From positions 30,172,693 to 30,236,692 of the forward strand of contig OX388329.1 in NCBI GenBank assembly GCA_947579605.1: a stretch of 64,000 bases of DNA, in the 5' to 3' direction. The position numbers and the translations under genes were made by a program. Shown in pieces: positions 1 through 12,600 of this stretch. The DNA is from Athripsodes cinereus. Its lineage: Eukaryota > Arthropoda > Insecta > Trichoptera > Leptoceridae. Within the stretch, counting starts at the first letter, position 1, and each line of letters begins with the position of its first letter. Under the pieces are notes generated by a model. It was not told the DNA's origin. It did not search any database and worked only from the letters and a program-made list of their open reading frames with translations.

Positions 1-467
1 TATGGATTCTGATTAACCTTTTTCTAATTGAAATTCGATGCGATGAGGCATGCCACCCATCCCTGAATATCTTTTTTTTATCGACACGGAAAGGACAATC
101 TGTGTTTATTATTCACAGTTAGTCCGATTCTCCGGATTTGCTATGATGATATAGTATCTATCTATCTATACCATCACAACATATCCCACACGTAGATTAG
201 CCAGCAGAGCAGTTGGATGTAATAATCATGCAAGTTGTTCTGTCAGGGCCATCAAAATTAAAACATTCAGAATGGGTGGAAAATCTCATCACTGACTTTA
301 ATTCTCAGAACCCTTGAGGCACATTGCATTTAAGTCAAAGAGAAATTGTAAATAGTCGCTCACCTGTGGGTAATTTTGTTTCAGAATTTGATATTATTTT
401 GAAGGCAGTTGGTATTTAAAGACCACAATTGTTCATCATTTATCATGATTATTATTTTTATTCTTAG
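1..467 (+). other. SLO2 intron, 5' part cut by the window
   Basis: Intron ending at the acceptor at 466-467. It contains one copy of interspersed repeat R (34-175) and otherwise only AT-rich unique sequence. Confidence 0.85.
34..175 (+). repeat. Repeat family R, copy in the first intron
   Basis: Shares GCGATGAGGCATGCCACCC, GGACA and ATGATATAGTA blocks with the fuller copy at 43436-43700. It is diverged and lacks the family's left third. The tail runs into a TATC microsatellite. Confidence 0.7.
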
Positions 468-617
468 GGAGGGCCAACAGTCTCAAGAGGAATGGCATCG
501 CCTATATGGAAAGTGTTCTGGCAATGAGATATATCACATTATACTAGGAGACAGCAGATTCTTTGGAGAATATGAAGGGAAAAGTTTCACATATGCTAGC
601 TTCCATTCACACAGGAA
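468..617 (+). CDS. SLO2: SLO2 exon: RCK1 C-terminal part
   Basis: The acceptor is a pyrimidine-rich tract ending TTCTTAG; the donor is AA|GTAAGT. The exon encodes about 50 residues, [13 protein letters not shown] through [12 protein letters not shown], matching the RCK1 stretch of Slo2 channels that carries the [14 protein letters not shown] signature. It starts with one base that finishes an upstream codon and ends with two bases (AA) completed by the next exon to a lysine. It is the first visible exon of the gene. Confidence 0.95.
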
Positions 618-3600
618 GTAAGTAAATTATATAATTTTAATAACCTACCACAAGCAAGCTTATTTGATAATTTTTAATCTTTATGTCTATATAGATTGAG
701 CACTAAAAGTAGTCACAGAAAATCTAAAATATGATGAGAACTACCTAACAATTTTAATACCTTAAGTTTTTATTATGAAAAAACATATTGAAAAATAATT
801 TCGGTATGTTAAATAACACTTAATCTTATAAAAGATTGGTAAAACATTACCTCTTGTTAGGAGTATAAAAATTATCTTTCACATACTTTGCTTCTATGCA
901 GGAGAAAATAGTCAGGTATATTTATGATAAAATTTGCTTCTATTGATTAAATATATTTTATAACTAGATATGGAGTTGCTCTGGTGGGAGTACGTCCTTC
1001 AGAGCTTCCTGAATTCTATGAAGAGACTATTCTACTAAATCCCGGCCCACGTCACATTATGAAGAAGACAGATACCTGCTACTACATGAGCATCACAAAG
1101 GAGGAGAATTCAGCATTTGTAGTCAACAGCGGGCAGACCCCAACAACCACGGGGCCCACAGTGGAAGTGCCCCCTTCTCCCATTCCAATGGGCCCCAGCA
1201 CCTCTGGCCCTCCGGCCCCCCCATGTGAGCCACCGCAGTTGACTCTGCAAGGCCCGGGCTCATCCCCAGCCCGCTCGCCCGCTGCTAGCATTGCTCATTC
1301 TGTCTGTGAGTGTTGTTATTGTGTGCGCTATGGTCAGAATAACAACTCGTCAATACTAATTACTAAATTATGTAATTGGAAACATTTATATCTTGTAAAA
1401 TCATATTATTATACAAAAATACATAAACACTCACACATTTACAATTGTAGTATAAAACAAATTATTTTATACAACAGTATATAAGAACATTGAACATATT
1501 AAGACACATAAATAAAGTTTCATAACCATACAATGTTTGAATAAATAAATCAATATTCTGCTATGAGATACAGTAAGAAACTTGCGTTTCATAAAATGTA
1601 CCTATATTATGTTTGTTTTAACAATGTAATTACTACATTCTGACGATTTGTTAATCAACCAAGAAATTATCCACAGTCAAACAATAAATTCAAATTACAT
1701 TAGGTATTTGAAATTTTTCTCCAAAAAATCTAAAAATATTTTATCGAATAATGATTGTTTATTATCATGTAAAAACTGTTTGATTGTGGAATCAGATATG
1801 CCAAGGACTTCAAAATTACTGTTTTGAAATCCTTAGCATGTTGTGAATATGATACAAATATAGTTTCCAACACACCAGATTAACATATTGAATGAATCAT
1901 AACAAACATATTGTATCCTCTGTGATGTGTATTAATTTGAGAGAGATATCTTTCACCTTGTCAAGTTTTTGTAAATCTTAAAAGAAGAGATCTCTCAAAT
2001 ATAAATAAACCATAGTAGAGAAAAAACATGTTTTCTCTATTCAATTTAATATAGAATTCTACTACTTGTCCATCAATAACAATGAGTGACATGTTGGATA
2101 TTATATTTGTATCGTCGCCTTTGTATATTATTTGATATCATCAATTTTTTTATATTGTTCAGTGAAATAAATATTTAAAAAAAAAAATTAATATAAATAT
2201 AATTGGTGAATGAGCAGATACGAGAGGAGTATTGGGGATAGAATGTGTATTAATAAGTTGCGATGGTTTGTACACGTGGAGTGAATGGATAATAAACGGA
2301 TGATGGATAGAGTGTGTATATCTGAAAGAGGTGGTGTGAGAAAATGCAGATGTCCTAAATCTACGTGGCTGGAACATGTGAATCAAATTTTCAAGGAAGG
2401 AGGCGTGTTGAGTATAAAAAATCGGCATACATATATTAGAAATTGCATGAATGTGAAAGAAGCAAAAGTATGTAAAGATAGACTAGTGTGGCATTCAGTT
2501 CTCTCTCCCTATTCCCATTTGGGATACGGCCTGAGGGTATATAGATGGCATAGCGCACAGATGTGGTATGTGCAGTTTTCATAGTTTTGAGATAATCAAT
2601 GTTGAAAGTTTGAGATGCCATACAATTTAGTAGTAACCACACATAGTTTTTGTTAAATATATCGTGAATGACACAGAGTTACGCAATAATATTCCTAAGG
2701 AACATACTTCAGATGATATAGATTCGCATGCGTATAATAACTCATTTTTGGTAAAAACTGCACTTACCACATCTGTGCGCTCGGTAGATAGATAGGTTTT
2801 CAATGAAATTTCACTGAACAAAACTATTTGAAACTGCAAGACAAACAAACCTTGTGTAATTAACATAAAATTTGTACTTAATACAAATAATAATTCCTAT
2901 TTCATCTGTTTCTCTTTCAGTTTCGTGTTTTGTACATCATGTCTTTGTATCTAATTTATTCTTCTATTTAATTATTATTTAAAATGGATTTCCTCATTCT
3001 AATTATGTAAAGTGGATTTCATTTGCATTTTCTTTTTATATTCATTGTTGATATAGGACCTGGTAACACATATTATATTATCTACGAATATTAGACGTTT
3101 GATAGTCATAATGTTATAATTACATATTATATAGGTGTGTACTGCCATCTGTAGGAATTTTTGGTAACATCATCTTCATATCATTGCCCATTTTAGTTTT
3201 TCAGTAGGTAACAATAATTGAATATGTAGTAGATTTGCATGAAGTTCCATTTGAGGAATAAATTTACATCCATATATATTTTCATTACATTCTCAGTTTA
3301 ATTAAAACTCTTTTTAAGTTTCTCATCAAAACGGACAATAAATCAGTTTTATTTATTTATATCCATAGGTTCTGTTAATTTGTGTGTGTAGAATTTATAT
3401 GTAGTTTTTGTCTTACAGTTATCACTTCGATATTGTTTTTCATATAGAATATTATACATGGAAAAGGAATACAAACATTAAGGGGTCACTTATAATTGAG
3501 TAAATTGTTTTAAAGGTTTTATTTAGTTTAATCAATTTGATTGGTTTGTTGGTTTCAAAATGTCAAAATATATTCACAATTTATTTACAGAATGTGCCAG

Positions 3601-6600
3601 GTTTTGTGGTTTTGTGACTGCTGAATATATATTGTGTACAAGCACTTGTAAATATAAAATGTTTCTACACTCGTGCAAATATAGAATGTTTCTACACTCG
3701 TGCAAATATAAAATGTTTCTACACTCGTGTAAATTAATGATGTGCTTTCTTTGAGATCTTTATCATTTATGAAACTGTGTCACAGCAACACAGCTAAATG
3801 GCATTGTATTGTAATGCGTGCGTGTGCGTGTGTGTGTATATAAATTAATATTTCAATACTTCAATATTGTTATAATGTGAAGTCTTATTCGGATTTCTTT
3901 TATTTTTCTTCCTGATAATTGGAACTTATAGGAACAAAAATTTTACTCACAAATCTGTATTTTCTACTTATATTCATTTCTGTCTGTTGGTCATTAACAA
4001 TACAATAATAATATTTTGGGGTAGGTAGGTAGTCTATATTTTTTTTTAAATATGAAATATTGTTGTTAATGTTTAGGGTATCTTTTAGATTAACATTTTA
4101 ATAAACATTAAATTGATTATATAACTACATAATGAGTACTTACATACATATTACATTCTTCTCAAGTAAATAAATTCATGGTTGTAGTTTCACGCTTCTT
4201 AAGCCAAGCAATTCTCTCATTGCAGCTAAATATCAGCTAAGCAGAGTCTCTTAGTATCTTCTTATATTACTTATAATTATTATTGTGTTTTGTTTATAGT
4301 ACCTACCTTTATTATAAGTATATATGTAAATATGGCTCCCTTGAGTTCATTCATACAAAAGTATTGATATTGTATGGCGCCCTTGAATTCGTTGATACAA
4401 AAGTATTGATTTTATATGAAAAAATAAATGCTATAAAATAGTATAACTTGAATAATTTTTGGGTTTGATTCCCAGAGGAAGCAGACTGCTTCTCTTTACT
4501 TTTCTGAGTCAAAAGAAATGAATTGATTATAGATTTATTTTTCCAAAGAAATGACAATTATATTTATCTAAAATAAATTCCTATCAATTTATGTATGACA
4601 TATTTTTTAATTATTTTTAAACAGCTACATTCCCAGACAGTGGAAATCTTGGTGATTCTCGTCAGTGTCTGAAGGAATCTACGCCAGGATCTTTTAATGA
4701 CAATCTGTTGGTTCCGGGAACACACTTGGAAGTCCCTCGGACACTAGATGCCAACCTGCTATCACCTGAGTCACTCTCTAGGAGAGGTAAATAGATTTTA
4801 ATGCATACATACATATGTACATACCTACCTACTTCTTCTACTGTTTATATTTACTTATTATGTATTATGTAAAAGCATGGACCTAAATAGAGTAATGGAC
4901 AGACACTTTGGTAAACATTTTGTAGCTGCGCGGGGAGGGGAATGACGACCATTTTGTAAGAAATAAATTTTGTTCGGTGCGTCGCATTTGGGCTGCGTTC
5001 AGACAGTCACCGAGTGATCAGTCGACGACGCATATTTTGAAAGTACCTATACAATGCCAGTACGCATTCATAGTGTTCATGTACTGTATGTTACTATGTT
5101 TTCAAAATGTGTAACAAAATAAGAATTATAGTCTCAGAAAATATACTCGATTTCTGCGTAATTGTCATTTATAATTTCTGACGCTGATTCAGTGAATTCG
5201 TTTGGATAAATTTAGGATATAAACTTGTAACAAGTATTTGGGAAGTATACAAGCTCAGAAAGTTAGATAATGGAATAATTTAAAAAAAAAGTATAAAGCA
5301 ATTAGTTATAAACTAATCAAGTAGTTATTACTTTAACTGTTCATTTTAAAGATACCTATTAAAATAATTTATTCCTTCGTTAGAGACAAAAATATTTTTA
5401 TCATTTAAAAGAAACACAAAAGTACTTGAATGCTACTATAAAAAGGCCAGTCAAATAATAATAAAAATATTAATTATTTAAATATATTCATAATTTACGT
5501 CTTTTACACGTCGGCGAATTTAAGAAATTGTAACAAAAAGTAAATCCAAAAAAATTTTTTTTTTTTAAAGTTATAAAAGCAATAAAAAAAATAATAAAAA
5601 GACGTTAAAAATAATGGCGCCATTACGATAACATTGGGTCATAAAACGCTCTAAGTTATTCACGATTATCCGGATTACATTCACCACTCACTGCAACTTC
5701 ATGGTCGTTCAGGTCAAACGACGCCGAGTGACATTTATGCTCCCATGAACCAACCCTTGTATTTGTATGTTTAGTTGTTTTAAAAATGTTTAAAGTTTTT
5801 GCACATCAGTTGAATTTTTCATATCGGTTTTTGTTTTTATATCTAGAAGAATAGGAATCATCTTATGATTAACATGGTGATGTGCGCTATAAATGGTTGA
5901 TGATGATGATGATGATGATGGATGATTTCTTCAGCGCCGTTTAATGGAGAATCCATCTCAAAGGCGCAGGAAGCTCTGTTGGACGAGCGATGTCTTCAGT
6001 TTGCTCTTGAATGTTAATATCTTTGTTTGTGTTACCCATGTGTACATTGATATACACATTCATATAAAGTATTTATCAGCGACTCTCGCGTTCTGAAGTT
6101 TTATTGTCACTTTCCCCCGCTATGTGTTGTGGATGGCGATGTTGTGTTGCTGTCTCTGTTACACATTGCAGGACACTAGATAATAATACACTAGACCGTA
6201 ATTCTCAGAAACGGTTGTTCATAACACATGTTTGGATTTAAGAATGTTGTTGATAAATGAAGTTGTCGTTTTTAGATATTAAATTTAACACAAAACTCGA
6301 TTAAAATAAGGAGATGATGCACATTTATAATGCATAAAAACTGCGCGATTTTATTTTGCAATACACACGAAAACTGAGAATTATAGGATCAATATGAACG
6401 GTAAAAACGGGTATTTATCCAAGAGCTATGGTGACGCGTGGCGGCAGCTGTAAACAGCGCCTGCACACTGTGGTTATAAATCCAATCCAACTTTCGCAGG
6501 AAACAGGATTGTCATATTTTCGGTAAGTTGTTTTGTATTGTAGTTTTTATCTTAATATATTGCGATTTTAAAGTCGTTTATATTATAATTCGTATACTTA

Positions 6601-9600
6601 TAAATGATCATAATAATGTTATAAACGTTCTATATAATTATCTGTCCTTATTCTCCTATATCTACACATGTAACTTGTTTTCCATTCTGTCATCTGACAA
6701 TACAAAGAACCTACAATCTGATGTTTGGTTTGTTTACCCGTTAGAATGAAATGTTTCATGCATACAAATCTGATCAGGTTAATGATATTATCGCATGTTT
6801 ATAAACAAAATCATTTTTTGTAGTTTTCCAAAGAATCCAGAAAGGAGAAACTGGACATTATCCAATATTAGACACCAAGTAAACGTAGTGTTTTGTGTTC
6901 AAAAACATCTCGTTTTTCTGCGAGGTTGGAGAAAAACGTCATTCTTACGAAATATCCTGAGTTTCCCGCTCATTTGCAAGTTCGTGTGTTTTATATTATT
7001 CATTTAGATATATCCTTCAATTGTCATTCATTCTCTCCATATTGTGTGTATATGAAAACAAAGTTTAAAAATAAATAATGATTTTGAAATGAAATACTCA
7101 ATTTTATTTACTCATCCTATTCCCTATTTCATCAAGTATATGAAAACATTAAGTTATGTGACATTGTAATTATTTTAAGAAGTAAATATAATGTTTTCTG
7201 ATACTGTGAATAATTTCCATACATTGCCCATACAAATGTTAAATAAAGTATTTCCTACAAAATGGCCACCGTCGATTTCCCTTCCTCACTTTTTGGCTTC
7301 GCTGTCATTCATACAAATTACTATAAACGTTCCATCCCCTACCTACATACATCCATGTGTAAAAGTTCCGGATTAATTAGGTTGGAATATTTATTGTATT
7401 ACTCGTTTCAAAAATATTTTTAAAAATCAACAGAAAAATTGACTTACATAAACATATTCAAATACTCACTTTCATAACAATTTCAATACATCAATTTACA
7501 ATACAGTAGGGATTTTTCCTTTTTTTTTAATGGCTTAAAACAAAAATGATTTTAGTTATAATATAAATTATACCCGAATCAACCAATTGTCTCATTTAAG
7601 AAAAAGATTAAAATGCCACTACTCAAGAGAAATTACAGCATTATTTTGATAACTTTAGTGTATACTAAATAATAAATGAGATTATTTTTCATGTGTTATG
7701 TCGGCATCCCCGATGTTGACTATCACTAGTGAGAATATGTCTCTATTCTATAAAGAAAACAGTGTTAAATTTAGTAAATTGCTGATTATTTAGGAAGCCG
7801 TCGCCCGTCTATCCTTCCCGTTCCGGACATGTTCACCAGCTCAGCTTTCAACATCAATGCTGATGGACATCTTGATGATGGAGCTGACGAGAGTGATGAT
7901 GAATTGGATGATGATGTACCATGGCGATCAGCCTCAGAGAAAATATCGTATGTTTTCTTTACATTTACCCATAAATAATGTTTTCATTTAATTATTTATC
8001 TCCCTAATCTAAAAAAAAACATATAAATATTGAACTTTGTTGCCTGTATATATGAAAATAATTTCTTAACAATGCCATCGAAATTAGTTTTCTTATATAA
8101 AGAAAAATGTTTTATGAAGGTATTTTTTCTTGAGCAAATAGCTACAATATATAATTACAATTAACTACCAAAGCTGTATTTATTAATGTTTACATAACAA
8201 ATTAATAATGTTAATTAGATTGTGATTAACTGCTACATTAATTTCAAACAAATTGGATCAAATATACATATAGATGTATATTTTTTGCTCTTAGAATCAA
8301 CTGTAGCAACTTTTTTCTAATTTTAATGATATTTCATAAAAAGTAACAGACTAAGTGAGCTAAACAAATAAAGCTAACACATTGCAATTTAAGTGCAATA
8401 AAGTTGTCCTTTATGAATTCTAAATCGATGGTATTCTCTGCTTGTTTCTTACTTATTATAATTATAAAACAACTGATTAAACACTTTTGTTATTTATTGT
8501 GTTACATATTTATTTTATTATATTTTTCATTTCTTATTAAATATCTAATTTATATAACCACACTTCTATACCTCAATTTTTCACATTTGCATTCTCAAAA
8601 GATTTTTTTCAATCTTTAGCTGCACGGGCAATAATTTACTTAATTTTTTTAATAATATATAATTCTAGAACATTTTTAATATAGGTACTCTAGCAATTTA
8701 TTAATATTCATCTAATTAACAATATTTCTTATGATATTTTTATGCTAATTTTTCCATGAATGATATTTTTTTATATATAAATCTTATTGTACTAAACTGC
8801 TATACAGAGGTTTTGAAACACATTATGCGGACACTTATGGTAATATTGAAAATCTATAAAAATCACATCTCATATAACTGATACAACACAAATATTAAAT
8901 CCCTAGGCTTTTTTATTATATGAATGTAATCTATATCCAATCCCTTAATGCCTATATGTAGTGTGGACTACTCGCATGTTAATGTTAATACAGTCAAATT
9001 TCATTTTAATTAAAATTCATAGAATTATATACAAACCTAGTCCTAAAAGAAAATTGCAGTTCCAAATTCGAAATTAATAAACAAATGTTTTCTTCCACTA
9101 TATGTTTTATTGTCGAGTGACACAACTTTAATTGCCAATGTCCTAACAAGACGAAAGACGTCTCTCCCGACAATTAAACACATACTTATAGTAGAAGAAA
9201 ATATTTGTTTTTGAATTTTATTATGGAATTCTACTACTTAAAAATAGTTCAAAAATTCATTGAATTCAATAAATACAACTGAAAACTTTGCGGAACTTAA
9301 TAAGTCAAGAGCAAATACATACATTAGTGGTATTTTTGATTTACTTGGTTTGTGTAATGAGATCTGACTGTATCTAAATTGTGTGCTACACGAGGTCTAT
9401 TTATTCCAAAGGCTTACTAGACTGGACAATCAAAGGAAAATTGGTAATGTGACCCCATCCTATTTTGTGACCAGTTTTATTTCAAATCAGTCAATCTTAA
9501 ACAATCATTGGTTGAGAAAGGATCTAAAATCTCCCTCGCAGTAGTCACATTTATAAAAAAGTGTGTTACTGTTGATGCAAAATATATTGATGCCCCATAT

Positions 9601-12600
9601 ATTAAAAGTGCACCTTTTGAAAACAATTGTCGGCTGTCATTATTGACAATATTGTTTATATAGGTACCTACATAATAACTTTTAGATCACTTGAAGGACA
9701 TTCATTGTCTGTTTTGTTTATGATGGGGATACAACGGTTTCGGCAGGTATACAGGCTGTCTTATACTTCAGCATTAGTAGGAAAGAGACCATTATCATTT
9801 TGATGATCTGGACTGAAACAGCAATATATTATTATAATTAATGTTGGAACACAATCATAAAGAAAAATTGTACCGCATTGCTAGTCTAGTAAGTCATTGG
9901 TTTATTCCATGTCATCATATTTCTTGCACATATTTAACTATATTTATGTTGAATACATTTATTAACAATCTATCAGAATATTATTACACATACATCATAT
10001 TGCATGGAGATATGACACTTATTAAATTTCTCTTTAGGGCACTTTCACATTTGTTGGACTTAATAACTAAAATATATTTTTTCTCTTCTGTAGGCAGAAT
10101 ATAACGAAATAAAATAGCACACATTGTTGAAACATATTTGGTACAAATTATATTCAACAGTAAGATTAATATATTACATTACGAGAATGCTTCAATCTTT
10201 TTTCATTTCTGTACCAAGGAATCAATAAAACTATAGGTACCTACATGTCTCGTTTTCAGAACATAAGTATATTTATACTGATTAGACAGATAACCACCTA
10301 TTAAATCCCAGCTTCAAACACTATATTGTACGTGTTTATTATATTTCTGTGTTTATCTACCTACATGGTATATAATTAGGTTTAGATAGAATAATATACA
10401 AATTATATAGAATCCTTGCAATCTCCTATGTGTAGTTTTGATGTTAATAGCAAATTATTGTTTTACATTACAATACACAGACGTCTCTATTCATCATTGC
10501 TGATGTCTAAAGATTTCCTCACCTCTTTTGTATTCTTCTTGGTCACATTCCCAATTTCCCTATATTGCATAACAATTTTAGACTGATATTTATAATTTTA
10601 GTCAAGAAAGCAAATAAAAAAAACTCCCTGCAGAGCTTCTCCCAATCTTTTCTACAAAAGTGTCCTGAAAAATTATATTTTTTTATATTTAAAATTCATT
10701 AGTGAGATTTTTCATTCCAATGGTTGCCAATGGATTTTACTTATGGCACACATATAAATAAATGCTATTTGATTACTGTTGAAAAATTTATTGTGACTTT
10801 TCCTCTAATACATATCCATTTAACAATGGATGATACTACACATTAATATTATATTTGTTGACTGTAGCTTTCTTTGCAATATCCATAACAATAAATGTTC
10901 TCAATATTATAATGTATACCTATAATACTATAAGTGTTGAATGTACCTCTACCTGATATAATGTATATGTATGTATGTATGTATTCTGTGTATTACGTCC
11001 TGTATACTACGTGTATGTATGTGTTGGCTAGTATGTGTGGCAGTAGTGCACTCCCAACGCCCCACTCGGACCCCGCACCAAGCAATGAAGGCTACACTCC
11101 CTTATGCACGCAAATATCCCAAGCATCGTGGCATGCCGAATACTCTAGGTGAGTCTTCTACTAATAAATACATACACATAAAACATATAACTGATCTTTA
11201 TAACACACACACATACACACCCATATCTTTACTGATTGGGAACCAGTTTTCAACAGCTTCCACTCTCACCACCAGGTGAATATTAGAGAACAGAAACACT
11301 TGAAAGCTGGCTTGCGATCAATGAAGTTATCGTGGAAGTACTAAATTTAAGTTTTTTTTTTTATATTTAGTATTTGTGGATTATTGCTAAAAGCAGTAAT
11401 TTTCTCGTTTTTTTAAATGTAATTGATATCATGTTGATTAAACATTGTTTTTTTGTCAAAAAATCATGTTTTGCCTATAGTAATTACAAAATATAATACG
11501 TTTACAAGATGGGTGAGTGTGTTAAAACAGAAAGCATGTATTGAGAACTACAAAATCATGTTCACATATCAGATTGCCCAAATTTGACAGTGTAGTTTCT
11601 TTCTGTTGTTTAGACCAGTGTTCCCAAAGGGTGTGGCGCGCCATAATGGTGTACCGTGGTCATCCGTAAGTGTGTACCATAGAAAAAAATCTAGGTTTTG
11701 TGAAGGTAATACACCTAAAAATAGCTGAGAGCTATAAGAGCGAGAAGCTTTGTTTACTTAGTTAAACAGGCTCACATTTCACATAAACATATTTTTTATT
11801 AGGTATATTGATTTTAGTAATAAATAAATATTAAATAAACATTGCTTTTTTTCTTTAGTGTACCTCTAAAATTTCTTGATTTGATAGGTGTACCTGGAAC
11901 ACAAAAAAATTTTGGAACATTGGTTTAGACTAGATATTAATATGAAACCTCTCATGTGCATTTATCAATATTTTATTGAATATCAAATAAGTGTTTTGCT
12001 GGATGCCATTTTCTATGTTTGTGGTTTGTTTCGTCATAGAAATTTCATAGTATTTTGAATTTCTCGGCATGATTCCAGAGTTTTTTTTAAGTACATGTAA
12101 ATTTTCTCTTATTATCTAAGAAGAAGCAAACAGCGCGTAAGATATTTAATTTCTCTTACGGGCTGTTTCACCACCTCTGGATAAAGTGCCGGATAGCCAA
12201 TCCAACACAAATCTAACGGATAAAACGAAAAATGCGTTTCACGACTCCCTGACAACGCTATCCTATAGATAAAGTTCTAGATAAGTTATCCGTCGGATAA
12301 GTCTTAGATAGTGTTAAACTGTCAAAATTTGTTTACATGTGCGTTGCCTAGATATATTCCTAGGCAACGCACGATATATTCCTACCTACGTGTATACATT
12401 CATGCAACAAACGCATGAAATTATAACGTTGCCACTGTTATCTGGCGGATAACAATCCGTAAGAAATCTGTAGGTGGTGAAACGCTCGCTTCAGTTTATC
12501 TTGTAGATAAATTTATCCTAAGGATAGTTATCTAGAACTTTATCCAGAGGTGGTAAAACAGCCCGTTAATAACTTTTACCGTGGATATCTCAGTGAAAAC

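Larger units (their letters stand above)
1306..4624 (+). other. SLO2 intron (3.3 kb)
   Basis: Holds the LINE tail, the 228-bp MITE and the minisatellite listed separately. A small imperfect inverted repeat (TTTGAGAGAGAT near 1936 and its complement near 1990) lies upstream of them. The remainder is AT-rich with no further signal. Confidence 0.85.

Noticed and set aside
1082..1291. Reverse-strand frame opposite the proline-rich linker
   Set aside because: Shadow of the 968-1305 exon created by its GC-rich composition.
3560..3754. Small cysteine-containing repetitive protein
   Set aside because: Open only because of the 27-bp minisatellite; intronic, with no promoter or splice signals.
4920..5745. 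DNA-transposon-like starts (GGCTGCGTTCAGACAGTCAC and GGTCGTTCAGGTCAAACGAC)
   Set aside because: I could not find matching inverted ends or a target duplication, so no element is called.
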